Shown here piece after piece: positions 45,026-55,499 of a stretch of 64,000 nucleotides of DNA. The stretch spans positions 4,459,362-4,523,361 of the forward strand of contig NC_079203.1 in NCBI RefSeq assembly GCF_026745355.1, in the 5' to 3' direction. This stretch comes from Beta vulgaris subsp. vulgaris (lineage: Eukaryota > Streptophyta > Magnoliopsida > Caryophyllales > Amaranthaceae). The position numbers and the translations under genes were made by a program. The notes under the pieces are model-generated. The model did no database searches and was not told where the DNA came from. It worked only from the letters and a program-made list of their open reading frames with translations. Position 1 is the first letter of the stretch, and every line of letters begins with the position of its first letter.

Positions 45026-46235
45026 CCTCTCCCTCTCTCTCAATTCCAGAACTCCGCAAACTCGTTCGTTTGTTCCTCAAATCCGCCGTTTATATTTGTT
45101 CCTCAAAAATCAATCAACTTCGTTTCACTTCGTTCGTCTGCTGTGCACTCCTGAAACCCTAAAACTCTTGAAATCCGCCGTTTCATCGATCAAATCCCTC
45201 CTGAAATCCGCCGTTTCATCGATCAAATCCCTCCTGAAATCCGCAAACTCGTTCGTCGAAATTCGTTCGTCTGCTACAACTTCGTTTCACTTCGTTCGTC
45301 TGCTGCAACTTCGTTTCACTTCGTTCGTCTGCTACAACTTCGTTTCACTTCGTTCGTCTGCTACAACTTCGTTCGTCTGCTGTTACAACTTCGTTTCACT
45401 TCAAAATTCGAAGGTATTCTTTCTTTTTCTTTATTTTTCTTTATATCTGATTTTTTTTCTTTATTTTTCTTTATATCTGAATTTTGATTCTTAATCTTTT
45501 CTCGTTTTCAGATCTGGTTCTTCTCGAAATCTTGTTGCGTTTGAGGTGAAGATCTGGATTGCTATGAAATAACAAGAAATTCTCGAAGATCTGGATTGTG
45601 TTTGAGTTTTTTTATTTTTATTTTCAATTTTATCTCCCCTTCATCTTCTGGTTAGGGTTAGAATTTCTTATTTTTTATTATGTTTTAGTTATAGATCTGA
45701 TGTTAGTATAAAACCGCGGAGGCTTTGTAGTGGTAATGGTGATATTAGATCTGTCCATTGTCTTTGTATTGCTGATTCATGATAGAATTTGTATGTTCTT
45801 CATTTGTAATTTTATCTTCTCCATTTTTGTATGTTCTTCATTTCCTTTTCAATTACTGATTACTTATTGTTGATTCATGATAGAATTTGTGTACAATTTT
45901 CTGCATTCGTTAGTTTTTTTTATAAAAAAAAAAATTTTTTTTTTTAAAAAAATTGCAATTTGCGTCGCACGTTGCCCAAGGTGCGACGCAAATCACTCAT
46001 CTGCGTCGCGTCCTAGGCGATGTGCGACGCACATTACCCTTTGAAGTGGGCTGGGGAGAGCCATTTGCGTCGCACCGTATAAATGTGCGACGCAAATAGC
46101 TCAACCATCTGCGTCGTTTCCGCATACGACGCAGATCAATTCTGGTCATTTGCGTCGAGGCCTTTGGCGTCGTACCGGAGTCCGACGCAAATAGGCGCCT
46201 CACATCCGACGCAAATTGCCTTTTCTGTACTAGTG
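44717..46235. mobile_element. Non-autonomous CACTA element, 1519 bp
   Basis: The element starts CACTAGTAGAAAAAGG and ends with the inverse of CACTAGTACAGAAAAGG. It is flanked by an exact ATG duplication at 44714-44716 and 46236-46238, as CACTA elements produce. Both ends hold arrays of the subterminal motif TGCGTCGCA in direct and inverted orientation, about six on the left and ten or more on the right. The middle has a CT microsatellite (about 44993-45022), a twice-repeated 33 bp unit (about 45170-45240) and a TTCGTTTCACTTCGTTCGTC minisatellite (about 45270-45400), followed by intron-like AT-rich sequence. It may carry a captured leader exon. No transposase was seen. Confidence 0.9.
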
Positions 46236-46238
46236 ATG

Positions 46239-46900
46239 GGTTGTGTTATTATGGTTGTGTGGTTTGTTAACTTAACCTGCTTGATGATTTTGTTAATTGT
46301 TGGAGGTAGTCTTTGTCTGCAAGATGTTGGATCTGGTTTATGTGGTTGGCTAGGGTTTGCGTGGCAAGCGATTTCATGGATGGGGTTTGTTTTATCCGAT
46401 TTTGATAATAGGATGGTTCTTCGAGATCTAGCATTGGTTAGATTTCAATCTCGCTTGGTAATGATTGTCTCAATCATTGCCTTGACAAAACAATATATGA
46501 AAACGGCTCCCTAATTCGTCAATTGGGTTTATAACGCTTCAACTCAATCGAGCTTCTCATCAAAAGAGAAGTCGGAAATACCCTTCCAAAAGGGTATTGA
46601 GTCACAAAGGCATGTGACTCTTCCAACAGGACCCTTGGTCGTAGAATCCTATGTGACAAGGTCACTGGGATTAGTCCTGTTGCGAGTTCCTAATCTCGCT
46701 GTTACTTTGGTTCCCCGGTTGGGAAATCAGCCCTCTCCTCTCGCTCCTTTTGTCAGGTTTCCAGTGATCGTCATCCATCAGCAACCGTTTTTCACTACAG
46801 TTCGCTATCATCACATGCCTCCAGATCGGGCCGTTTTTCCCTAGCTAGTCTACGTTATTTATGTTTTTAATTTGTTATGTAAGAGTGAGTATCGCTCAGT
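46239..46900. other. Continuation of the sequence split by the CACTA element
   Basis: GC-moderate text with short frames (46083-46514, 46614-46844) that I cannot assign. Small inverted repeats such as CCCTTCCAAAAGGG occur. It may be part of the same repeat as 44191-44713. Confidence 0.35.
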
Positions 46901-47244
46901 TCAGTTTATTTGGTTGTATTAGCATTAAGATGTATTTTATAGATATCATCTCAAAACAAACAAAATAAGAATGAAAAAAAAAACATATTCAAAATATCCA
47001 ACAATTTTCATGGTTTCAGTTAGCGATTGTACTAAAAGACAAAAGTTCATACTTATTGTTCATAGAAAAATCTGGGGAATTGCCTGCTCTAAGAACTCCC
47101 TAAAACTAGTGAACAATTCAAAATAGATCACAATTTCAAAACAATGAGTATAAGCTTAATGAAACAAGGTCACTTTATTAAGACCTAAAGCAAAAATAAC
47201 ATTTCATTAGGAGTACAATATAACTTTCAAAAGCAACAACAAAG
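46901..47244. other. AT-rich interval downstream of the sulfotransferase pseudogene
   Basis: No feature was recognised apart from the likely old 3' UTR of the minus-strand sulfotransferase next to 47245. Confidence 0.4.
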
Positions 47245-48499
47245 TTACTGGTTAGGTTGATAGTATGAAGAAGAAAAACCAGCCTCATTAAGCTTTTCTT
47301 GCATTTCATCAAATCGCTTAGCCATTGAAGGAGTCAAGTAATTGGTCCAATCTCCAACCTCACCTTTCCGGAAAAAAACCTTGTTCTTAAATACAGAAAA
47401 ATACTTGCCACTCTTATTGACCTCCATTTCCTTCAAACTTTTAAGGCTACAAACTTCTATGATCTCATCTATAATATTCCCTTTTTCTTCTTCCTCTGAA
47501 AATGGGTAACCCACAAATTTAGCCAACTTTTTCAGATGATCTTTTGGTTCCTTTTTCATCCCTTCATATTCTAAAAACAATACCTTTTCTGGGTTTTCTA
47601 CACTCTTCTTCCAATACCCAATCACATGATCATCATAAGGCCCATATGGGAATGTCCCCTTACAATATTTATCTAAATGTTCCTCCATCATATTCATGTC
47701 CATATTTGATGTACTAATATTGTTACGTGTTTCAAGTTGCAAGAAAAATTGCCATAATGATACAAAAGTGTCTAAAGGATTTCGACAAACATAAACAATT
47801 CGAGATTTCGAGGTTTTTATGGATTCTGGCAATGATGTATATGGTAAGTGGCTAGCAAATATTCTAGGTAGTAAGTAGGGGCGGCTTTTAGCATGTTCAA
47901 CATGTTCTATAGAACAGGGCCCCTTAATTGTGAGGGGCCCAAAATAGAGAAAATTCAAGTAGTAAAAAGAAAAAGTTTATCTACTTATTTGGATTATTTT
48001 TTTTCATAATATGATTATGTGAAGTATGGATGAGCTACTACATTATTGAATTTTTCAAATACGAGATCGCACAGGGCCTCTATATAGTTCGAGACGGGCC
48101 TGGTAGTAAGGGTACTTGGTCCATTTTTGCGCTACTACATAGATTCGGTTGTAGATTTTCTAGAGTGTTTTGGAAATTTTGAAGTTAGAGATGGAGGACA
48201 AGTTCATGAGGATTTTTGGTGTATAAAGGGTGTTGAGAAATATCATGAGATAAATTTGTGCGATTGACAACAGAAAAAAGGAGAGATTTTAACCATGTTG
48301 TACCAGTTTTGGGTAGGCTAGCTAAAATGATATCATTATCATGAGCTTGAAAATGGGTTTGGAATGAGATTATTCCTTTCAAAGCAAGACTTGAACACCA
48401 AAAACTCTCGTGAAATTGTAATGGCCTATCAAACCACAATGTTTGTTTTTGCAACTCGTTTTCCAATTGATCTTGATCTTGAGAATTTGAAGCTGCCAT
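47245..48499 (-). pseudogene. Cytosolic (flavonoid-type) sulfotransferase pseudogene
   Basis: Plant cytosolic sulfotransferases transfer sulfate from PAPS to small hydroxylated metabolites. On the minus strand the 5' part (48499-48188) has the PAPS loop LPKTGTTWLKSLLF and the 3' part (47875-47245) has the histidine region ASHLPYT, the 3'-phosphate site YVCRNPLDTFVSLWQFF and the C-terminal RKGEVGDWTNYLTP. The gene is intronless, as is common in this family. Two lesions break it: an in-frame TAA at 48187-48185, just after HELVLHL, and a 226 bp element at 47876-48101 with a 9 bp duplication. Apart from these, one frame can be followed. The remaining text is well conserved, so inactivation looks fairly recent. 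Confidence 0.88.
47876..48101. mobile_element. 226 bp MITE with 9 bp target duplication inside the sulfotransferase
   Basis: GGTAGTAAG occurs at 47867-47875 and 48102-48110. The ends TAGGGGCGGCTTTTAGC and, inverted, AGGCCCGTCTCGAAC are weakly similar. A 9 bp duplication suggests Mutator-type mobilisation, although the ends are short. A partial relative is at 1037-1130. Confidence 0.8.
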
Positions 48500-48905
48500 T
48501 GATCGAGATGATTAAATGAGCTATATATGTTGGAAAGAAATATTTGTACGTAAATACTACTATACTAGTGGAAGATTGATTGGAGATTATTATACTATGA
48601 AGACATATAGATATAGTACTATTGTACACTTTAATTTCCCAAAATATCTTCTTTTTGACGCTAGTTTCCAAAAAAATATTTGATTCATTATGAATTAACT
48701 GAACTTCTATTTATCGCCCCAAAAACTACTTAAAATCGCCCAAAAATCATTTTTTAGACAATTTTACCCTTCTTTCTTTTTTTCACACCACCCACCATTC
48801 CCACCACCACCTGCGACCCCCGGCTAGCTCCGGCCATCCCTGCCATCCCCTACCTCCCCAACACCACCACCTTCGCGTCACCCCAACACCACCACAATTT
48901 TTTTT

Positions 48906-49043
48906 AGAAAGGGCGAACGTCCGGTCAGGACGATCGCCCCATGGCAAGAACGTCTGGCCAGGACGTTCCACCCATGGCCGGAACGTTCTGGCCAGACGTT
49001 CTTGCCATGGGGCGATCGTCCTGGCCGGACGTTCGCCTTTTCT
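48906..49043. repeat. Near-perfect hairpin, arms about 63 bp
   Basis: The left arm from GAAAGGGCGAACGTCC and the right arm ending GGACGTTCGCCTTTTC pair almost perfectly around a loop of about 10 bases near 48970. Each arm contains tandem variants of AACGTCYGGCCAGGACG. It is GC-rich and lies inside an otherwise AT-rich region. Confidence 0.85.
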
Positions 49044-49187
49044 TAAAAAAAAATTCACCTCTGTTCTTGTTCGTGTTTGAAGGTTTGTACTTGCACCCTT
49101 TAACTTATTGTTGAGAAGAACATAGCCTTTTATGGATCGAAGTATATGATTATTGTCCTTGCAAAAATTCTGTTTATGGCGTACAAG

Positions 49188-49354
49188 TCTTGGGTTTATG
49201 ACATCCATCACATTCATCTTCTTGGTTGGAGTATTAATGTCATCATGGTTAGGAGCTTCTATTCTCCAACTGGGAGAGTGGTTCATCAAGAAAATCCCCC
49301 TTATTAGCCATATATATTCTGCTTCGAAACAAATTAGTGCAGCAATATCACCAG
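49188..49354 (+). pseudogene. Captured exon of a LIKE-COV (COV1/DUF502) gene
   Basis: The exon reads LGFMTSITFIFLVGVLMSSW and then GEWFIKKIPLISHIYSASKQ followed by ISAAISP. This is the membrane core of the plant COV1/LIKE-COV family, which affects vascular patterning in Arabidopsis. Intron-like sequence and an AG lie before it, and the donor CCAG before GTATTA follows, so it was copied as DNA with intron borders. No other COV exon is present nearby. It lies inside the 48713-49647 foldback element, so it is a transposon-captured fragment, not a gene. Confidence 0.8.
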
Positions 49355-49773
49355 GTATTATTATGTGAATACATTGAAAACCTCCGTATAAGAGACTTGA
49401 CGTCCATCTTTGAGTTGATAAGTTGAAGACAATGGTTACTATTTCAGATCAAAATTCTATGGAGATGAAGGGTGGTGGTGGCAGGAGGTGAAGGGTGGTG
49501 GTGGTGGTGGTGGCAGTATGTGAAGGATGGTGGTTTAGAGAAAAAGAAGATGAGAGAGAAGAGGGTAAAAAATCAAAAAATATAAGTAAGGGTATAATGG
49601 ATATTCATGTGAGAGTTTGGGCGATTTTAAGTACTTTATGGGCGATGTTTAACAATCTGATTATCTTCTCACCCAAAAAAGAAACAAACCACATTTATTT
49701 ATGGTTTTCATTTTGTATGTTATCACGTCACTTTTGGCACTTTCCTTCTACCACATATCACATGGTCCACATT

Positions 49774-50715
49774 AGAGCTATCAATTTAGTTACTCGAGTC
49801 GGGTTCAGGTTGAGTTATTTCGGATTTCAGTTCATGTTCGATCATGTCGTGTCAGGTCATTAAATCAAATATGTCGGGTGCAGGTAAAGAACGGTCATAA
49901 TTCGGTTAGGTCTATCTTGGTTCATTTCTTCTTTCAAGTTCGATCGAGTTCAGCGCGATCAATTTCGGGACAAGTCATCTTTCGTGATCATTTGGTGTCG
50001 GTTCGGGTTTATTGCAGGTTTGTAGCGGGTGCTTTCAGGTTCAGATCATGCGTGAGCCGGGTACTTATCTGGTCAAGACAATAGCAGTTTGGGTCGAGTT
50101 CAGGTTGGTAGTCATCGGGTTGTACCATACTTGGTATCAGGTCACTTTCGGGTTGCTTCGAGGACAGAACAAGTCATGAATTTTTCGTGGCGTTGCTTCA
50201 AATTTGTATCATTATTTTAGATTTCATTGAAAATCAATGCTTGAATAGTTCATCTAGTTATATGCCTTTTTTTAAAGTAGTGTTAGTTTATGATTTATGT
50301 TACTATGTGGTGCAACCAATGACAAGTCGAGTTTTTAACAATCAACAAGTCGGATAAAATCGGATAACATGTAGCAACAAGTCAGGTAAAATAATGTACC
50401 AGGTCGCAACATGTCTAGTAAAATCAGGTAACGGGTCGCAACAGGTCGGGTTAATGACAAGTTACATCGAGTTATAGTTTCAGGTCTTAATCCGGTCAGA
50501 TGTTGAATCGGGTTTAGACCGTTTTCAGGTCGGATCGTTTCAGTTATCAGTCTTTTTTGGGAGGGTATCGATTCAGGTTCAGGTCATAGAGTATCGGGTC
50601 AAGTGCATGTATCAGTTATTATCAGGTCGGGCTACATGTGACCTGTTTTGCCAAAATTTTAGGTGCAAGTCAGTTACAGGTCATTATAAATTCAGATCGA
50701 GTTATCAGATCAAAT
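49774..50715. mobile_element. hAT-like element remnant with GGTC/CGGGT arrays
   Basis: The left end TAGAGCTATCAATTTAGTTA resembles the inverted right end of the hAT-type element at 63065 (TAGAGCTATTCATGG). What follows is a long degenerate array of CAGGTCGGGT-type phrases, as at 31677-32204. A matching right end was not identified, so the element is probably truncated. Confidence 0.5.
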
Positions 50716-50899
50716 CATTTTTTTACAGCTGTAGTCCACATCATGAATTCATGATCATCGATTTCAACTTCCATCTTCCAAGTAGGGTTAAATATAATTT
50801 TTTACCCCTAGATGATTTTGAAACGAGAACCCCATAATTAATGGAGTATTTAAAGAAAGGCTAGTGCACAATCATCTGAAGAGGAAGGGAGTAATGAGA

Positions 50900-51130
50900 G
50901 AGGTATGATAAACATCTATCGGGTAGAAATATCTAACATGATTTTTCGTATAACAAATATTGCTTTTATATATACGAATATTGTTTGTGTACATAACAAA
51001 TATTGCTTGTGTTGGCTTCCTCTTATTTATTATACGAAATACAAACAATATTTGTTCTATACACAATCAATATTTGTTACACGGAAAATTGTGTTAGATA
51101 AATCTACCCGTTAGAGATTTATCAAACCTC
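50900..51130. mobile_element. Mutator-type MITE, 231 bp
   Basis: Inverted ends of about 60 bp (from GAGGTATGATAAACATCTAT; inverted right end GAGGTTTGATAAATCTCTAA) enclose several direct and inverted ACAAATATTG motifs. The flanks GTAATGAGA (50891-50899) and GTAATAAGA (51131-51139) match at 8 of 9 positions, indicating a 9 bp duplication. Confidence 0.75.
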
Positions 51131-51139
51131 GTAATAAGA

Positions 51140-51878
51140 TAGACATTGTTGTGTTGTGGAGTTGGAGGAGGAAATGTGGTCGGATAATTATTGTTTTTAT
51201 TAGTATAATCTATATCATTTTTAGTTAAGTGTATGTCATTTGAGGTGGAGAGTATATCATTTGAGGTGCGTGTTTCATGTTTTGAGTCAACTGTCATTTT
51301 TGTTCACATTTGTGTCATTATTTGCATAGTCCATTGTTGCAATTTATGTCATATATGGTGCTTTATTTGAGTACACTGTCATTCTTTTGCTCGTGTCATA
51401 TTTGTTTATACCTATATCATTGTTAGTGTAATCTATGTCATGCCATTTTTGTTGTAGTATGTGTCATTATGTGTGCGTTTATAGCTGTTATATTAGTTCG
51501 CATATGTGAAATTTTGTTACACAATAAGTATATGACGTAATATATTGTCTACTTATAATTATTGGGGTTATTTGTTAATATAGTAGGGGAGATAATTGGT
51601 TAAGCTATTTGTGTCCCCTTGTTGGGATTTACTTATCTTAAAGGTTATTTATAATTTTTTGGGGTTACTGATATAAAGTGAATTGGTTACTTATGTCCTA
51701 ATATGGTGAGTTTATCTTTTAAAAGTGCAGCCACATAGTTATTGAATGTGTAGCCAATTGCAGAGAAGACTTGCTGTAAAAGAAGTAATTGAAATCGTTA
51801 TATAACGAAGTAATTGAGATAAATCGTCATATTCATATACATAGAATATTTGTTCTAAATTTTTCTTAACAAGTATGA
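51140..51878. repeat. Degenerate TGTCAT-rich interval
   Basis: Between about 51220 and 51480 the hexamer-like phrase TGTCAT recurs more than ten times at irregular spacing of 15-30 bases. It resembles an eroded minisatellite. The rest is AT-rich without features. Confidence 0.45.
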
Positions 51879-51887
51879 TAAAATGTT

Positions 51888-52999
51888 GAGTTTTTTGTCA
51901 GAAACAACCTTTTATAAGTGTCATTTTGTCAGAAACAACCTTATAAATTTTTTTTTGTCAAAAACAACCTTTAAACTCAATTTTTTTGTAAAATCAGACC
52001 TGGTGCCTATTTTCCGGCATTGACCAAGATTTTCCGGCCTTGACTTTATTTTTACCCCTCCTCCCTTTCTATTATTTTACTTGGTATTAACTTTCCCTCC
52101 AATTTCATTCTTATAACCCACCCTATTTCAAAACCAACCCACCCTATTTTCTCTCTCCTCTCTTTGCAACCTACAATTTCATTCCTAGCAAAAGATTCTT
52201 TCTTCCTCATTAATGGCTTCTTCCTCAGCTTCTCAAGGTCATGATTTAGCCTATTCTTTTCATGCTCCACACAAACCAGCCTTGCCTTGATGATGTTGTT
52301 ATCAGTGGCTAACCTATGCTTCTTTGCAACAAGCACATTTATGACTTCTCTTTGCCAATCAGTTTGGCCCTCATCAACCCAGTCAAACGTTTTACACCCC
52401 CTTTGACCTGTTTCATGGTTGTAAAATTTGCAAGCTCTAAACTTTCTACCTGGGTTATCATGAGTCCATGATGTCCTTGTTGCAACTGCAAATCCACAAC
52501 CGCATTTCACCATAGCACTACAACAAAGAAAACAACAGATTAAGTTCAAAGGAATGTCCTAATTCAATTGATAAGATAAGCCCTAATTCAATTCAAAAGA
52601 TAACCCTAAATGTTATGAACAAGAAGAAATTAATTGAGATGAAAAATCATAAACTTACCAGTTGAAGAACCCTAAAATAGAGCACACCAGATTTAGAGAT
52701 TTTGGTTGGGGAATTTGCGAATTTGGGGTTAATGAGGAAGAGAGAGAAGAAGTAGTTATATAAGGGTGGGTTCTAAGAATGAAATTGGAGGGAAAGTTAA
52801 CACCAAATAAAATAAAAGAGAGGGAGGGGGGTAAAAATAAAGTCAAGGCCAGAAAATCTCAGTCAATGCCGAAAAATAGGCACCAGGTATGATTTTACAA
52901 AAAAAATTGAGTTTAAAGGTTGTTTTTGACAAAAAAAAATTTATAAGGTTGTTTCTGACAAAATGACACTTATAAAAGGTTGTTTCTGACAAAAAACTC
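51888..52999. mobile_element. Mutator-type element with long inverted repeats, carrying a GRF zinc-finger gene
   Basis: The ends GAGTTTTTTGTCAGAAACAA and its inverse face each other with arms of about 240 bp. Each arm holds the phrases AAACAACCTTTTATAAGTG and CCGGCATTGACC (or close variants). TAAAATGTT stands exactly on both sides (51879-51887 and 53000-53008), the 9 bp duplication of Mutator elements. The 1112 bp body contains no transposase but does contain a spliced minus-strand gene (52052-52513), making this Pack-MULE-like. The arms are diverged by some substitutions, yet the target duplication is perfect. Confidence 0.88.
52052..52513 (-). CDS. GRF-type zinc-finger protein inside a Mutator-type element
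   Basis: The 153-residue frame starts MVKCGCGFAVATRTSWTHDN and continues into a GRF-type zinc finger. It has CGCG near the start, TSWT and NPGRKF, then C-K-F-Y and C-K-T-F-D-W, with four candidate zinc ligands. A Lys/Arg/Glu-rich coiled coil follows at about 60-110. GRF fingers bind nucleic acid in other proteins; the role of the small plant versions is not established. The leader is spliced: donor CTG before GTAAGT (52658) and acceptor TTGTAG (52520-52518), so the ATG is 4 bases into exon 2. The last 30 or so codons lie in the right-hand (low-coordinate) inverted repeat, so its C-terminus is transposon sequence. It could be an expressed chimeric gene or a passenger fragment. Confidence 0.6.
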   Translation of the reverse strand: MVKCGCGFAVATRTSWTHDNPGRKFRACKFYNHETGQRGCKTFDWVDEGQTDWQREVINVLVAKKHRLATDNNIIKARLVCVEHEKNRLNHDLEKLRKKPLMRKKESFARNEIVGCKERREKIGWVGFEIGWVIRMKLEGKLIPSKIIEREEG

Positions 53000-53009
53000 T
53001 AAAATGTTT

Positions 53010-53370
53010 GTAGTTCAAAAAAATAATACTTGAAGACAAGTTTATCTCAATAATGGAACGACCTAGGGATATGTTTGTTGGAAGAAAATTATCATCCATA
53101 AAAAATAATTTTCGATAAGGAAAAACATAATTGTATAACAAATTTCCTTTTATTTAATTTCTTTCATGAAAAGTTACAAAGTCAAGGAAGAATAGATATG
53201 AAAGGGGATGAGTGGGTGGGTGGGTGGGAGGAAGAAAGGAGGAAAGTGAAGATTTTGGAGTAATATATGGCTTCCTTGCTTTGAGATCTATTTTCCACCA
53301 CTTGAAAAACTATTTTCTATTCTTTATAAAACAAAAAATAGAAAAATAGAAAAAATCAAGAAAAAGTATT
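53010..53370. other. Intergenic sequence
   Basis: Unremarkable apart from a GTGGGTGGGTGGGTGGG run near 53212-53230. Confidence 0.45.
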
Positions 53371-53372
53371 GG

Positions 53373-54595
53373 GTCAGACCGTCTTACGTATTGTTTACTG
53401 TCAGACGGGCTGAGCCCAATACATCTTCTCTCTCGCAAGTCGCAACAACACCACTCTCTGCTTCACTTTCCTCACTCGCTTTTTCTTCCCATACGATGAC
53501 GTCTCCTACAAACTCAAATCAAATCAAAATTAGGGATTTTTTTTTTCAATTTCACAAAATCAACCTTTTTTTTTACAATTTCAACTGTTCCCGAAGAAAT
53601 CGATTTCGAGGATGAATAAAAATTACCCGAACAGTGACTTTGTGAGTTTCTGGCAACGGAATTCCTCCATTGGGATTGACGATGTGGTACTTTCCAACGG
53701 TCATGGAATTAGTCCTGATGTCCTTGGATATGCATTTTGTTTGGTCTGATAGAAGATCAAATCGTAGACATTGAGAAAGATTTAGCAAAAACCCTAGAAT
53801 TAGGATAATGCACTTTCCTCTTTTTCTGTATCTCATACAAACTAATTTCTCTCCCTTTTGATTGTCTGAGTTTGGTGTGAATGTTGTGATCTGAAGTAGG
53901 AATGAATTTGCTTTGAAGTAGGAATGAAGATTTGAAAGATGATGGTGGTGTCTGGTGTGTTTGGTATGGTTTGGAGTTTGCTCTCTGTTATGCAACTTGT
54001 TTCATTTAGAACTTAATTTTTTGCATTTACTTAAGTTTTGCTTTCAGTTAGTTTTTTTTTGTTTTAGTTAGTTGTTAAATGAAAGAATAAGAAAACTAAC
54101 TGAAACGATAATATAAGTAACTGAAAACTAATAAAACACGTAAATGAAACAATAAGATAAGTAACTGAACTTAAAAGACATCCAACTGAAATAAAAAAGA
54201 TCAACTCAAAAAAAATTAAAACCAACTGAACAAAATTTGAAAGATGATGGCGGTGTCTGGTGTGTTTGGTATGGTTTGGAGTTTGCTCTCTGTTATGCAA
54301 CTTGTTTCATTTAGAACTTAAATTTTTTGCAACTAATAAAACACGTAAATGAAACAATAAGATAAGTAACTGAACTTAAAGACATCCAACTGAAATAAAA
54401 AAGATCAACTCAAAAAAAAATTAAAACCAACTGAACAAAAATTGAAACCAACTCAAAAAAAATTAAAACCAACTTAACAAAAATTGAAACCAACTGAAAA
54501 AAATTGAAACCAACTAAATAAAAATTGAAACCAACTGAAAAAAAAAAAATTGAAACCAACTAAAAGTCGTCCGACCAAATATTATGGTCAGACGT
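53373..54595. mobile_element. Putative composite element with captured p24 exon and tandem duplication
   Basis: The left border TATTGGGTCAGACCGTCTTA and, inverted, the right border near 54560-54595 (TATTTGGTCGGACGACTTTT) are similar, suggesting inverted ends. Inside are the p24 exon (53627-53836) and a tandem duplication: 53926-54236 recurs as 54237-54440 with few changes. Many AACCAACTGAAAAAAATT-type repeats lie up to 54560. The transposon class is uncertain and no target duplication was identified. Confidence 0.4.
53627..53836 (-). pseudogene. Isolated first exon of a p24-delta (emp24/GOLD) cargo receptor
   Basis: On the minus strand, 70 codons give a signal-peptide-like start (CIILILGFLLNLSQC) and the first part of a GOLD domain (LRFDLLSDQTKCISKDIRTN, then SMTVGKYHI and LPETHKVTVR). 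This is the N-terminus of the plant p24 delta family of ER-Golgi cargo receptors. It ends at a donor-like CGG before GTAATT. None of the later exons (rest of GOLD, coiled coil, membrane anchor) occurs in the following sequence. It is therefore a captured or stranded exon. Confidence 0.75.
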
Positions 54596-54622
54596 GTATG
54601 TAAACTAGCCTAATAGATCTCC

Positions 54623-55413
<791 letters not shown>

Positions 55414-55470
55414 TGCAGAGATCTGAGGAGAGAGAAAGTGAGAGAGGGAGAGAAAACAAGCGAGAAGATG

Positions 55471-55494
55471 AAACCCTAGAAAACTAAAACCCTA
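55471..55494 (-). promoter_or_regulatory. AAACCCTA (telo-box) motifs upstream of the RPS3 copy
   Basis: AAACCCTA occurs at 55471-55478 and 55487-55494 on the plus strand, about 60-80 bases upstream of the RPS3 start. Telo-boxes are typical of plant ribosomal-protein promoters. Their presence suggests the duplicate was copied with its promoter. Confidence 0.5.
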
Positions 55495-55499
55495 ATTTT

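Larger units (their letters stand above)
48713..49647. mobile_element. Foldback element carrying a LIKE-COV exon
   Basis: The arm beginning ATCGCCCCAAAAACTACTTA and containing ACTTAAAATCGCCC faces its inverse at about 49605-49647. Internally there are a CCACC-rich arm (48785-48890), a strong hairpin (48906-49043), a piece of foreign coding DNA (49188-49354) and a GGTGG-rich arm (49470-49515). The layout matches the foldback at 30205-30748. I found no clear target duplication. Confidence 0.65.
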
